Source: Calendula officinalis (taxonomy: Eukaryota; Streptophyta; Magnoliopsida; Asterales; Asteraceae). Taken from it: a DNA stretch of 64,000 bases. Position numbers and translations under genes: made by a program. The stretch spans positions 75,450,909 through 75,514,908 of the forward strand of contig OY970820.1 of the NCBI GenBank assembly GCA_963853835.1. The letters are read 5' to 3'. Every line of letters starts with the position of its first letter. The first letter of the stretch is position 1. Of the stretch, positions 44,219-56,019 are shown one piece after another. The notes under the pieces were generated by a model, which worked only from the letters and a program-made list of their open reading frames with translations, made no database searches and was not told where the DNA came from.

Positions 44219-44226
44219 AAAAAAAA
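44219..44226 (-). terminator. RNA polymerase III terminator of tRNA-Gly
   Basis: Eight T in a row on the minus strand begin right after the tRNA discriminator base. Confidence 0.85.
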
Positions 44227-44298
44227 TTCGTTTGCCGGGAGTCGAACCCGGGTCTATTGCTTGGAAGACAATTATCCTAACCGTTGGACTACAAACGC
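44227..44298 (-). tRNA. tRNA-Gly, anticodon TCC
   Basis: A 72-base cloverleaf without intron. The D-arm region is GTCCAACGGTTAGGAT (A box). The anticodon stem-loop is ATTGT-CTTCCAA-GCAAT with anticodon TCC at 44275-44273. The T arm is CCGGG-TTCGACT-CCCGG with B box GGTTCGACTCC. It follows the nuclear plant tRNA-Gly(TCC) sequence closely. Differences are a U in the last 5' anticodon-stem position, giving a G-U pair, and the first acceptor position, where G1 faces A instead of C. That mismatch may lower processing or stability, so the gene could be a weak or decaying copy. The A box, B box and T-run terminator are intact. Confidence 0.93.
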
Positions 44299-46675
44299 TG
44301 CTTGATTTTAGCTATCAATCTAGTCTTTTAAATTTCTTCAGTATTACCAAGTAGACTGATCAAAGTTGCATGGGTTTGGAAACTAGCCCCAAGTGGCCGT
44401 GTTGAACCGTTAAATACCTTTGTTCATTTTCGGGATTCTATAAACAAATCGACCCCGGTTAAACGATGTATTATTATGATTAAATATATCTTTATATTAT
44501 ATTATATTTATATTTATAATATTTTGATGTATTTAGCGTTGGAGAAAAATATATAAACAAATAATTAGAGTCCAATTACACTCGGGTTTAAACGAAACTT
44601 GCTAGAATTGATAAATTGAAAATCAAAGGTCACGATTATCGCATGTGTTCCGTGTTCGCCATTTTTGTGGGAGCTAGTTATTTATTTTTTTCATTGTTTT
44701 CCAAAAGAAACGAAGGAATAAGTATTTCTATGGACATTCTAGTAGGACTGCGATACTCACATGTTGAGTTAAGTCATATTTTCTCACATAAATAAAGAGT
44801 TGACCATTTATTTTATGTCAAAAGTGGTCCCTTAATTTATCAAATAAATTATGTAAGGAACATTCAACTCAACATAAGAGGATCTCAAAAAAAATTAGTG
44901 CGCTGATTAAAATATATTGATAGGCCTTGCAAGATTACTAATTGAGATAGGCTTTTTGCTCCTCAAGAATATATCAACAATAACGTTTTCGAGGGTCCGT
45001 CTTTGAGCTATTATTCAGTTTGGTTATTCAAACTTGTAGTTGTAAAGTACTTTTTTATTTTATTTGTGGTTATTCTAGTGTTCATTTCACGTACATTAGT
45101 TGGATCTCGAAGTAGAGAAACTAGAGTGGAAATATTCTGTTAACGAGCATATTGAAAATCTTGCATAATGGTGTGAAGATTTATTAAGATATTCGAATAC
45201 ATTTCTGATTTATTGAAATTAACCTTTTATAACCTATGTACGATTTGTCCTTTCTAGAATTTTAATTGCATCAATATGGAGCATACTGTCTCGTGGCTTG
45301 ATTATTTCTCTGATCGTTTATAATTATTGGTCTCACAGAATACAGAGAGTCTATATTTTGTTCATATATATGTGCATTTTATGTTTTTCATAGTATAGGT
45401 TTTTTTATACTAGGCTCATAACCTCAAAAAGCCGATGAACGCTTCATACACAAAACACAAATATATAAATACAAAATGTAGTTTTAGCAAACGGTATTTC
45501 TAAAAACAAACAATTAAAGAGTCTCTATATACTTCCAAACTCACAATTTTAGGAATTGCTAAGATTCAATTTGTTTTAACGACAAGTATTAAACTACATC
45601 TAAATCTCATGTATCTTTAAAATGAGACTTGATACAACCGGAGCCCAGCAAGCCACAACAGAAGCAAATGTCAGCCCAAACTCCGAGCCCAACATGCATT
45701 TAACCGGCCCAAAAGAAACAAAGTAATGCCAATTATGCCAGCACGTTTACTTGCATAGTCAGGAAAGCAATGATCAATTAGAAGCAGTCAACATTGTTAG
45801 TTTACATTCAGTCACACGTTTACTCTCTAGTCTTTTATAGGAATCAAGAAGGCCACTTGGCCATGTAATCCGCATGCATGCATATTAATAGATCATGGAG
45901 ATCATATTCTTAGATATTAGCTTGCACTATAAATTGTAATATGATTTTAAACAAATGCATCCAGAAAATTGCCCCAAATTCTCTTCTCTTCTTGGAGTCT
46001 AACTAGCTCGAAATCAGCTTTTAACGCTTGAACCCCACCACAAGAATAGAGGTTACACACCAAATTACTAAGCCAAAAGGCTTTTAGTGTTTAGATAATA
46101 TTAATATCTATATATACTTAAAAAAACGAGTTTCATTCTTGAAGTTGCTTTAATTACACACCATTATATCTCACATTACTCCCCAAAGCCTTTAATCCTG
46201 CCCTTTGAATACTACAATTAATATAGCCGTTTCACATCATCCATTATATCTCTCACCTTTTACTCCCCAAAGCCTTTATTCTTGCCCTTTGATACAACCT
46301 TTCACACCACACCAGCTAAAAAACAAGGCCTTAAATACACAACTTTAATTACACAACCATTAATGCATGTTAGCCTTAAATACAACCGTTTCATAAGCCA
46401 TTACAGATTCCACAATCATGCATATCATCACCTGCACCCATATAAAAAAATGGGTCAGTAGTCGGCATACCTTACAAATGTTCGATGCTCCAACAATGGC
46501 AAACTACCTGCAATCATATTATTTAAAGCGAAAATCAGGTTAATTTTGTCTACCGATGAATACACACGCATGACTACAATGTCGAGTCCCAAAAGGAACC
46601 ATCCAGTGCTGTTAACGTTGTGTCGTGACAAATACAATGAGGTATTTACATTATCACCATATTGCATATTCCACC
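44299..46675. other. long AT-rich intergenic stretch
   Basis: No ORF or RNA gene that I can support. Two near-repeats of CACCATTATATCTCAC...TACTCCCCAAAGCCTTTA occur at about 46161-46195 and 46240-46275, so a short local duplication is present. Confidence 0.5.
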
Positions 46676-46985
46676 AAACTAATATCATTTGTTTTTGTGC
46701 AAGCTACACCATTACAAAATCGTTGTTTTTGTAAAAAAACAGAATTTAAGGAAAAAAATTAAAAAAAACCTAATTTGCACTAATATCATTTTTTGTTTCT
46801 GTGCAGGCTACACCTTCTTTTAATTCCACGAAACTAATATCATCTGTTTTTGTGCAGGCTACACCTTTACAAAATCTTTATTTTTGTAAAAAAAAAAACA
46901 GAATTTAAGAAAAAAAAGTTAAAAAAACATAATTTGCACTAATATCATTTTTGTTTTTGTGCGGGTTACACCTTCTTTTAATTCC
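46676..46985. repeat. ~155-bp tandem duplication with internal sub-repeats
   Basis: Two units, about 46676-46830 and 46831-46985, start AAACTAATATCAT. Each contains two copies of CTAATATCAT...TTTTGTGCAGGCTACACC separated by a T/A-rich piece with TTTTTGTAAAAAAAC. The copies differ mainly in A-run length. Confidence 0.85.
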
Positions 46986-46989
46986 AAAA

Positions 46990-47980
46990 TTACTTCTTTT
47001 TTAACCAAATCAGAGTTACCTTTTTGTTATTGACAGAAAAAGCAGCATGAACCAAATCAGTTCCATAAGAAGCCCTAATATTTGCTTCATTAATCTTTTG
47101 TGATTCAACTTTTTGAATTAAATTGTGATGTAATATATTCAATCCAAGTGATGCCTTTAACTCCCCTTGCCCGCGTCCAAAACATTCAAGTATCTCAATG
47201 CTAGATAATGTGGCAACAAAACCTCTACTAAGAAGATTCTCAAAACTTTCAACATAAACAACAGATAGTTCTTTTTCTTGACTATGACTTATAACCGCTT
47301 TACAATTACATAAAAATAACATTTTTATATTTATGAAATACGAAACAATTAAAATAAAATAAATAATACCTTCCGATTGACTGAGGGGTTCCTTTTTCCA
47401 TTGCCGCAGCAACAACCTGGGATTATTTTTCATTAGTTGGAACACAACAAGAAGTTGTAGACTCTTGACCATTATGGCTCCCTAAGCATACATAAGTTGT
47501 CTGACATAATTTAAAAAACATCATTTTTAAGCCTATGGTTTCAAAATGAAGCATTTTTTAAAATCAGTTTATATTAAGAAAAAAAATATCTATTTTTCTA
47601 TCGATATTCCAAAATGAAAACAAAGTAAAAATTGAACACTTATAACAACTCAGTTCTGTTTTTTCACATTATAAACAATTTCCAGTAAGTTACAAAATCA
47701 TTTAACCAGTTTGGATAATTTTAAGCACACTGATATATCAGAAAAATGATTTAACTCAATTTTTCAAATTAGGGTTTTACCATAATTTGAATCGATCGAC
47801 ATTTGTAAAGCTATAATGAACCTTATTAATTCGGTAGATACAAATTTTAAAACTTACCTTGGGGTTTAGAGGAGACAATCGTTGGTGAAGACGATCTATA
47901 CGTGATGCGTTCTGCTGATTCGTCGGACAAATTATCACAGTGCTAAGCCGAAGAGGTATTTCGTCTATTATCAAATCCTA
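46990..47980 (-). CDS. unrecognised exon-like ORFs, possible gene or gene fragment
   Basis: Two minus-strand stretches look exonic, but I do not recognise the protein. The first starts at an in-frame start at 47974 and reads MIIDEIPLRLSTVIICPTN...RLSPLNPK to a strong donor CCCAAG|GTAAGTTTT near 47859. The second, 46990-47472, is open for 160 codons. Its likely coding parts are before a donor GGAAG|GTATTATT near 47369 and the segment ELSVVYVESFENLLSRG...AAFSVNNKK (about 47280-47014), which ends at a donor AAAAAG|GTAACTC. The middle (IIYFILIVSYF) reads like intron. There is no complete gene model and the 3' end runs into the tandem repeat. It could be a small gene, a pseudogene piece or chance. 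Confidence 0.3.
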
Positions 47981-47999
47981 TTGAATGGATCAATTCCAT

Positions 48000-49467
48000 A
48001 AAATTAAGCCCATCCCATATACTAACATTACTTAAATAGGCCCGCTCAAAGAAACCGTAAGCCCATTCAATAATCATTTTTGGGTTACCGGTTTTTAATT
48101 GGTGTATATAAATATAATATCTTGGTCTTATTTTAAGAATTTTTATTATTTTATAATATGATTACTATAACGTTTGTAAGTCCAGATGATTTGAAATAAT
48201 CATTAATCCAATTTACATACCATTAATGAAATATCGAAATATATCATGTGTTTATTTGTACTGCAATGTGATTTTGAATAGTTTAAATATAATAACTTAT
48301 AAAAAGCTTCACCCAAGTAGCAATTAGCAACTTATTCTTTCCAACACTATACCCGTTAGTGGGCAAATTTAGATCAGTGTACATACCAGCCGCATGTTAA
48401 CTCTTGAATTCGGAGCACCGGTTATGCTTTATGCTTCTACGAAGTGATGATTATAAGTACAAAAAATTAAAATTGAAGATTACATCGAGATTTACCTCAA
48501 ATGGAATCTAGAGTCCGATTTGCCAAGTGATACCAATAACTCCTTATCGTGATAAAGCCCGTGCATCGCACGGGCCATGCTGCCTCGTATTATTTGATTA
48601 GTTGGCAACTGTGTTTGTTTTTTAATGACACTTAATTTATTCCAATTTACTCACAACAAGACTTGATCTTATAACCATTAGGTCATGTGTAATTTTACAC
48701 CAATACTACTAGGCTACTTAGTTAACAAAGGCCAATAAATATTAAATGATTTAATGATTGTGAATATTAAAAAAAAACGATTAAATCTACAATTTATATT
48801 ATTTACTTTTTCTTGTCTTTCTTGCGGGATAGCAGGGGTTGCAAACCCCCACAATTGCTCCTTAATCAACTTGCATGCAAGAGCGTGCATATATAGTAGG
48901 GGTTTTAATTTCTAACTTAACACAAAACTCGATCCGAAAGTGATGAAAATAAAGATGTTCTGGTTGAGACAAAGAAGTTCCGGGTTATATTTTAGATCGA
49001 ATCAATTGATGTGTTCAAGAAACAGGCTAGGTTCATGTTGACGATAATTTAAATGGGTCGACTCCCCAGCCCGATTAAGTATCAAAACATTTTTAAAAAT
49101 AGATACATGTAAATATTTAAAAGATATATAACTTGTAGTAGGTTTTTACGTACACATTTAAAAAAGTCAATATATTTAACACGTTTGAGTCGATAAAACC
49201 GCCAAACTGTTTAACCCAATAGTGGTGTTGGCGGTAATGTATCGTTCAAGGCAAAAAAAAAAAAGGTGAAAAGTTGAGTATGGTTTCGATATTTTGGCTT
49301 GTTTGTACTTCACGGGAAAAGGTATGGTTTTGATGTAGTTTATATACTTGTATATTGATTATTACAAGTAAATAAAATGATGAGATTGATACAAGGACAA
49401 AGTAGGAAATATTTACTTAGAAATAATTCAATTTTTATTTCTCCGTATTTTAGTACCAGGAAGATAC
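48000..49467. other. intergenic DNA
   Basis: AT-rich with no supported gene. A near-perfect dyad GCCCGTGCATCGCACGGGC lies at 48557-48575 and is of a type found at ends of old DNA transposons, but no partner is seen. Confidence 0.5.
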
Positions 49468-49469
49468 TA

Positions 49470-49783
49470 CTTCCTCCGATTTAAAATAAGTGATACATTG
49501 TTGGTTTCACGGGTTTTGAGGCAAAATATGATAATGATAATTAAATTAGATTAATTAGATAGTTAGTGAGGAATGGGTCCCACAAATTTTAAATAAAGTG
49601 AGGTTAATGATGTTTAAAAGTAAAAGTAAAGGTTAAAGATGTCATTTCACTTTATTAAAGTAGATAGTTAGTGGGTGTGGGTCCCACTACTTTTTACCAA
49701 ATAAGGTAAGTTTTCAAAGTGTATCACTTATTTTGATACACCCAAATATAGAAAGTGTATCACTTATTTTAAATCGGAGGAAG
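49470..49783. mobile_element. Stowaway (Tc1/mariner) MITE in the OEP16 upstream region
   Basis: Terminal inverted repeats of about 29 bp: CTTCCTCCGATTTAAAATAAG at 49470 and its complement ending at 49783. The TA duplication is at 49468-49469 and 49784-49785. The length is 314 bp with no coding. It ends only about 200 bp before the OEP16 start codon and may supply promoter sequence. Confidence 0.93.
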
Positions 49784-49986
49784 TATATTCTTCTGATAAA
49801 TATTTTACTAGAAATTAAAAAATTATGGTCGACTTACAAAAGCCAAAATGCTATAATAAGCAACATCTACAAAAATGGTTTTGTGGCATAGAATGCAATA
49901 CACGTGAGCACATGACAAATAGTGATAAAAGGTACAAAAGCATTATTAATACTGTGTGTACTACAAGAGACCTCGACGAACTGAGG

Positions 49987-51462
49987 ATGCCGAGAAAAAC
50001 TTTCATGGGTTCAATCTCTTCTCCCAAGGTGGACGTCGTCGTCGATACGGGAAATCCGTTTCTCAATCACACCGTCGATGGCTTCCTCAAGATCGGAACT
50101 GTTTGTATTCATAATCATTTCAATTTCTTCTTTCTTACTTTCGAATTAGGTCGTAATCGTGTAAAATTTCAGGTTGCCGCTGCAAAAGTAGTTGCCGAGG
50201 AGACTTACCACGTCATCAAACGAGGTTTTCTTATGTTTAATTTCGATTCGCGTCATTTGTGTTTATTTAGTTTCAATTTAGTTGATGAAAGTGAGATGCT
50301 GTTTTATTGCTTGTAATTTGGCCCAGTTTTAAGCATTCTGTTTTAGGAATTATGGCAAATTTGATATTTTAAATAACATTTTATTGATCCTGAAGCAGAG
50401 CTGCATTCTGGATTGATGTTAGGCATACTTTTAAAATGAATGATGTTATCGACTTCTATGCAAATTTAATGCCAGCATAATTTGATTCTTATGAAGTTCA
50501 ATGTTGGTATCTATTTTAACATCATAAATCAAAGTATATAAAATCCTTTTTAAAAGGATGATTACTGGAGATTCAACTTTTAGTACCTATAAACTTGATT
50601 TAAGAAAGATTTACACTCTAATTAATTACGCTGCAATGACATTATACCTCATAGATGGGCACAAATTTAATAAAATTCCCAATTATTATCTCACTTTGAT
50701 CTTAAAAAGAATTAGTTTGATCTCGTTTGTTCTTTGTCGAATCTAATATTTCCCTAAATTAATGTCTATATACGGCTTCATTATCGTCATATTTTCATCC
50801 ATCATGCTATCTATTTGTTAAAGCTTTCTCTTGATGCCTCTTCATCTTCATTTTTCAGGGAGTGTTTCAAAACATAACTTTGAGACCTCGGTAAGATACT
50901 CACTTCTCTATTCACCATTTCCATTTGAATTATTAACCACTAATTAATTAAAAAAATATTATTAGATCATTTTAGCCTTCCCAAATATTTAGTAAAACCG
51001 AGAACACTAACAACCTTTGTTATTACAACAGTTAAAGAAGATGTGCAAAGAAGGCGCATACTGGGGTAAGTTCATTTACATGAATTTTTTCAAAATGCAC
51101 ACCACTCTATTTTTATGTTTTTTTTTAAAAAAAATAAATAAATATAGAAATTGAAAATTATCCTTCCCTTTACAGGAACAATAGCTGGAGTATACGTTGG
51201 AATGGAATACGGTGTTGAGAGAGTGCGTGGAACCAGGGACTGGGTACGTAATTAATAAATTAAACTTTAAAATAAATCATATTATTGGGAGCTAATTAAA
51301 TTGGTATTTTAAATGTAACAGAAGAATGCGATGATTGGTGGTGTACTTACTGGAGCACTTGTATCGGTAGCCAGTAGCAACAAAGGGGAGAAAATTGTAA
51401 TGGATGCCATTACAGGAGGTGCAGTTGCTACCGCTGCTGAGTTTATTAATTATCTTACTTAA
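49987..51462 (+). CDS. OEP16: outer envelope pore protein 16 (OEP16-1-like), chloroplast, 6 exons, 146 aa
   Basis: Exons 49987-50100, 50173-50224, 50859-50890, 51033-51066, 51176-51243 and 51322-51462 total 441 bases with all phases matching. OEP16 is a channel of the outer chloroplast envelope that passes amino acids and amines. It belongs to the Tim17/Tim22/Tim23 (PRAT) superfamily. Family landmarks: SSPKVDVVVDTGNPFLNHTVDGFLKIG (11-37), then LKKMCKEGAYWGTIAGVYVGMEYGVERVRGTRDWKNA and the final GGAVATAAEFINYLT. Gly-rich helices give about four membrane spans. The length equals the usual 146-148 residues. The first donor, ACT|GTTTGT, is weak but gives the conserved sequence. An in-frame ATG at 49825 would add 54 residues of no family resemblance; the start at 49987 matches the family (MPR...). 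Confidence 0.95.
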
Positions 51463-51950
51463 AACATATTGTATTCAGTTACTTCTCGTTTTTAATTCAC
51501 CTTTCATGTAAAAGAGGATGGACCCACTTTAACAATAAATGTTTTATTCGTTCACCCATTTTGCATCGCTCAAGTTAGTTCATGTCAAGATATATTTAGC
51601 ATAATATTTACGGAGTTGCATATAGTGTTGGCTATGTGCTCTTTCTTAAATCTTAATAATAATAATAATAATAATGTGATTTTGATTTGAGGTGTAGCTT
51701 AATATGTTTAATTACTTTTTAAGTTGAGTAATGACAGAATCGAGATGAAAATCACTATTATCAATATCTATAATGGAAGCATAATTATAGGTTACATTTT
51801 GTCCTAAGTTCGACCACAATAACAATCAACCATATATTTTATTACGGAATCAGATAAAAGAATCATTAATTATGGATATAAATGTCAAATAACTTTAATT
51901 ATAAATGTATTGAACAAATCAATTTCCATTACATATAAGATAAGAATATA
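51463..51950. other. OEP16 3' flank
   Basis: Probably includes the 3' UTR. An (AAT)n microsatellite of about seven units lies near 51653-51675. Nothing else is seen. Confidence 0.6.
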
Positions 51951-51952
51951 TA

Positions 51953-52223
51953 CTTCCTCTGATTCAAAATAAGTAATACACTTTCCTTATATGTGTGATT
52001 CAAAATTAGTGCTACACTTTTCTTGTTTGGTAAACTTTTGTATATAAAAGTACAATTTTATCCTTACTTAACTTTATTAAACATCATTAATTTGTCCTTC
52101 CCAACTATATTGTGGACCCTTCCTTACTAATTATCTCATTAATCTATCATAATCTCTATTATAATGTTTTGCATCAAAAAGCGTGAAAATAAAAGTGTAG
52201 CACTTATTTTGAATCGGGGGAAG
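51953..52223. mobile_element. Stowaway MITE, second copy
   Basis: The inverted ends CTTCCTCTGATTCAAAATAAG at 51953 and CTTCCCCCGATTCAAAATAAG read back from 52223 are flanked by TA on both sides. It is 271 bp and related in sequence to 49470-49783 and to the split copy at 52317/63304. Confidence 0.9.
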
Positions 52224-53929
52224 TACAATGTTTCTAAAACGCAACTTTTGGAACAAGAGCTTACAAATTATATAAACATGAGAAAATTTTAGATTACATA
52301 ATAATAAAACGATATACTTCACCCGTTTCAAAATATGTGACACTGTAACATCCTAAAACCGGCCTAGTAGTTTAGGTATATATCGATATTTGAAAAATAT
52401 CTATTTGACCATATATCAAATAAATTGATTAAATGTTAAATGAATTGTTTGACCTTTTGTCATTTTGTGATATTTTAATCAAGGGATTAAAATATCCAAT
52501 TACTGAAATGTTTAAAGGATTGTATGATTTTTATATTATTGGATTCTCCTTTTAATATCGTTTCCGAATATATTTTCGTGGCTAAAAATAGAGTTCGTTT
52601 GGTATTTTAAATAAATTAACTACGAACGGGACTTTTTAGATTGCATTGTTGAAAAGTGGAAAAACACCAAGTGGGCCCCACCCCCCTCATTTGGACGGCT
52701 TTGTGATGGGGGAAAGCCCCATCTTCTTTCATTTTTATCCTCTCCCTCTCTCTCTAAAATGTCTCTCTAAAAAACTCTCTCTAGCTTAAGTGTGTGTTCT
52801 TGGTGTGTTCTTGGTGTTCTTGAACCATTTTGAAGATCTCTAGCTCGTTTCTTACTCCATCTTAAATCTAAACCCGTTTTTGGATAGCTCTTGAGGTAAG
52901 CTTTAACCTATAGGTGTTCGTTTTCGATTTCATGCTAGTTGATTAAACTAGGGTTTATGATTCTTGATGTTTTGTTAGTAAATCTTGTTATGGATGTTAT
53001 ATTAAGTGTTTATGCAAGGTTTTACATGAAATTTATGGTTGATTGTTGATGGAAAACAATGTTTGGTGAAAATCACCTTCAACCTCCATTAATGGTGGAT
53101 GTTGAAGGTGGGTTTTGACAAACCTTGAATTTCTTGATATTTGAATGCTTGTAATTGTTCATTAGGTTGAGAAAACATGTTTAGCAAGTTATGGATATTG
53201 AGAAATCAAGTATTGTATGTTTTGATGGTACTAGTTAGTGTTTGGGACAAACGGGTGAACTAGTGATTGTGTAAATAAAATACTTGGAATGGTTAGTTAT
53301 AAACTTGATGAATTGCTAAATGATTGTGAATTGATAGTGTGGAGATTACGTGATAGTTGATGGAAATGTGGAAGTGTTATAGTCATGTTCGGGTTTTGAC
53401 CCGTTTGGACCATTTGGTAGTAAAGTGACTTAAGAAACTTGGATTGTGCAAGTATAAGTGTTTTGTTAGGTTATGTGTTAGAAATGTTATTGATAACAAT
53501 TGGTGAATTGTAAGTTGATGATATGATTATAGTTATAGAAGGTATTATGTTTAATAATCCGGTTTTGACCCGTTCGAGTGATTAAATTGTGGAACGACCC
53601 AATTGTTGAATTATGTATGTATATGTGGGTTTAATATACTTATGTGTTAGAATTAGTACTTATAACACTTGGTGGAAAGTTAGTGTTCATTATTGTTAAT
53701 ATTGGTGATTATTGATAACTACCGGTTATTAACTCGGCGTTCTTTGGTGTACAAGATCCGAGGAGGAAACTCAGTGATATTAGCTCACTGAGTTACGGGA
53801 ATTGAAGGTTACGGTGAGTGGATTTAACCTCCAACTTGTGTTTGGTTACAATCGGTTTGGTATTGCATGTTTGGGGGGAAGGTGTAGGAAAATACAGGAA
53901 AAAATGCAGGAATCGAGCCGCTGGAGCAA

Positions 53930-54006
53930 GTTCACGATCGTGAACTTTGGTTCACGTTCTGAACTATAGTTGACGTTCGTGAACCCTAGTTCACGTTCGT
54001 GAACTC
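53930..54006. repeat. palindrome cluster in LTR A
   Basis: Four successive ~16-bp dyads of the form GTTCACGNNCGTGAAC: GTTCACGATCGTGAAC, then three variants with one or two changes. Corresponding clusters occur in copies B (about 59076-59155) and C (about 62100-62155). Confidence 0.9.
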
Positions 54007-54367
54007 CGGGCAGGGTTTTTCGGGTCATTTTTCGGGCGCGAATCTTCGACAGTTTGCTTGTTTGGTACCTGTTTGATCGGGTTAAGCGAGATAGGATATG
54101 TGCACATAGATGAAAAGGTTTTGCTTGAATGGTAGCAACAACTCGGTTAGTGGCAATCGAGGATAGGGACGTGGTCAGTGTCGGATGGATAACGGCTGAG
54201 CATAGTGTATCGACTAACAGGGTATTCGAGCCTTACCTGTATGCGTTGCATGGTTAAGGGGGTTTACCCGGGGTGTTGGATACAACGCTATCGGTTACCG
54301 TGGTTTTGGCAGACCATGATTTAAGGCCCGCAAAGCCACCGATCCTCTCAATAGTGGTTACCCAAAT

Positions 54368-54465
54368 CGGAGATGTAGAATTACTTTCGTGCTTAGTAAT
54401 CGGAGATGTAGAATTACTTCCGTGCTTAGTAGTCGGAGATGTAAATTACTTCCGTGCTTAGTGAT
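54368..54465. repeat. 33-bp triple tandem repeat in LTR A
   Basis: Three units begin CGGAGATGTA and end GTGCTTAGT. They are present also in B (about 58617-58715) and C (about 62519-62615). Confidence 0.9.
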
Positions 54466-54522
54466 TAGACAGTTAGTGGTTAGTGGTTCAATGGAACAGT
54501 GGTTAAGAGGAGCCGTGGTTAA

Positions 54523-55666
54523 TGAAGGAATTATGTGCACAATTAGTCAACCTATGATGATACATCCATGCCTACGAAACACTTAAGGGTCACACCGGTG
54601 AGTGCGTGTAATACGAGCAAGTTATGCAACGATACTACGAAGAGGAATGATTCATAATAGTCATTATGAATCAGTTAAGTATTAAGTTAAGGTTAACTCA
54701 TTACTAGATTAGTTCAACTAACTAATTAATACAAGTAGTTGTACATTTACTAGTTGAGTAAATATACAATGTGTTAATTAAAGGTTATCCATGATATGAT
54801 TTAAAGCTATTAAATCATATAGTAATTGGATAATATTATTGTGTAAATTATATAAAGGTTATTATATAATTAACTATTAAAAGTATAAATACAAGTATAT
54901 ATAATTCGTGTATATGGGTACCGAATTATTAGTGTGTTAATACTAGACATTTAATAGTTAAGTGCAACAATAATAAACTAGTTAAACTATAAGGGATGGA
55001 AGTATAAAAGGATAAGTTTAATTAAGAGATTAATCTTAATTAAACTAGAAGGGCCCTAAGTGAAAGTCCATCTATTATAAATAGAGGGCTTAGGCATCAC
55101 TTATTAGGTTACACCTTAGAAGCCGAATCCCTTGCCCCCTTTCTTCCATTCGGCTGAAGCAAGAACACCATCACTTGGTGTTCTTCGTTCTTCGTGTTCT
55201 TCATTCGTTCTTCGTGTTCTTCAAGTCTTGAAGATCCAAGATCGTTGCAAGTGATCATCTAGAGGATCGTTCGTCGTGTTCATCATCAGTGGACTTATCT
55301 TAAGCATTAACCTAAGGTATGATTCATGGAACACTCTTCCTCCTTCTCCTCTTGTTCGAAGTCGAACCAAGAACCCTAGGGTTCTTGGTAGTAGTCGATG
55401 AACACACTCAAGTATGTGTGTGTGTTCGAGTTCTTCGTACAAGGTTTCTTTCTTGTTAACCTAATCTAGATTTCTAACATCCCAATCCTTTAGGGTTTAA
55501 GGATTAGGTTTAATCCCAGTTCCGCATTTAGGGATTAAATCAGTTAGTTAGCTTTAACCGGCCAAGAACAAGTTCATGTTCTTGGTCAGTCATGGTTCGA
55601 ACCAAGTTTACTAGGAGGTCGATCCTATGGGTCGATCAGTCGCATGGTGCGTAGTGAAACCCTACA
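54523..55666 (+). mobile_element. solo LTR of another retrotransposon family
   Basis: A 1144-bp block with TGAAGGAATT...CCCTACA ends is flanked by GTTAA at 54518-54522 and 55667-55671. The other two LTR copies lack it at the corresponding site, so the empty site is visible inside this window. A TATA box (TATAAATA, 55076-55083) lies about two thirds... into the block, at roughly half its length, ahead of a CT-rich leader. No internal region or second LTR exists, so it formed by LTR-LTR recombination. Confidence 0.93.
55076..55083 (+). promoter_or_regulatory. TATA box of the solo LTR
   Basis: TATAAATA followed by AGAGGGCTTAGG. This is the probable retrotransposon promoter and might still start transcripts reading rightward. 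Confidence 0.55.
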
Positions 55667-56007
55667 GTTAAGTGGTTATGAGGAGTAACGATCGTGGAGA
55701 TGTTGGTGCTTGCTTATTGAGCTTTACATAATTTGTAGATTATGTTCATTCACTTATCTTTGTGCTAATCCCTCATTCGTTGACTCTTTTCAGGTTGATC
55801 GGTGCTTTGGACGGAATGGGTGACCAAGCTCAAATGGATATGTTTTGTAAAATGAGCCATGTCGTTAAGTGACACCGTTTAAATATTATTGTTTTGGAGT
55901 TTATTTTGGGACGTTTGGTTTGTAAACCTAAACCTAAACTATTCAATATCTTTATGCTTCCACACACCTTTAAAAAAACGCTTTCTAAATTTTGCGGTGT
56001 TACAACT

Positions 56008-56019
56008 TGGTATCAGAGC
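56008..56019 (+). other. primer-binding site of the composite element
   Basis: TGGTATCAGAGC starts three bases after LTR A. It is of initiator tRNA-Met type. Confidence 0.9.

Larger units (their letters stand above)
52344..56004 (+). repeat. LTR copy A (direct, contains a nested solo LTR)
   Basis: TGTAACATCCTAAAACC at the start and TTTGCGGTGTTACA at the end. It is about 2.5 kb once the solo LTR at 54523-55666 is excluded. It includes a CT-rich stretch (CTCTCCCTCTCTCTC near 52740), four palindromes at 53930-54006 and a ~33-bp triple repeat at 54368-54465. Confidence 0.9.
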
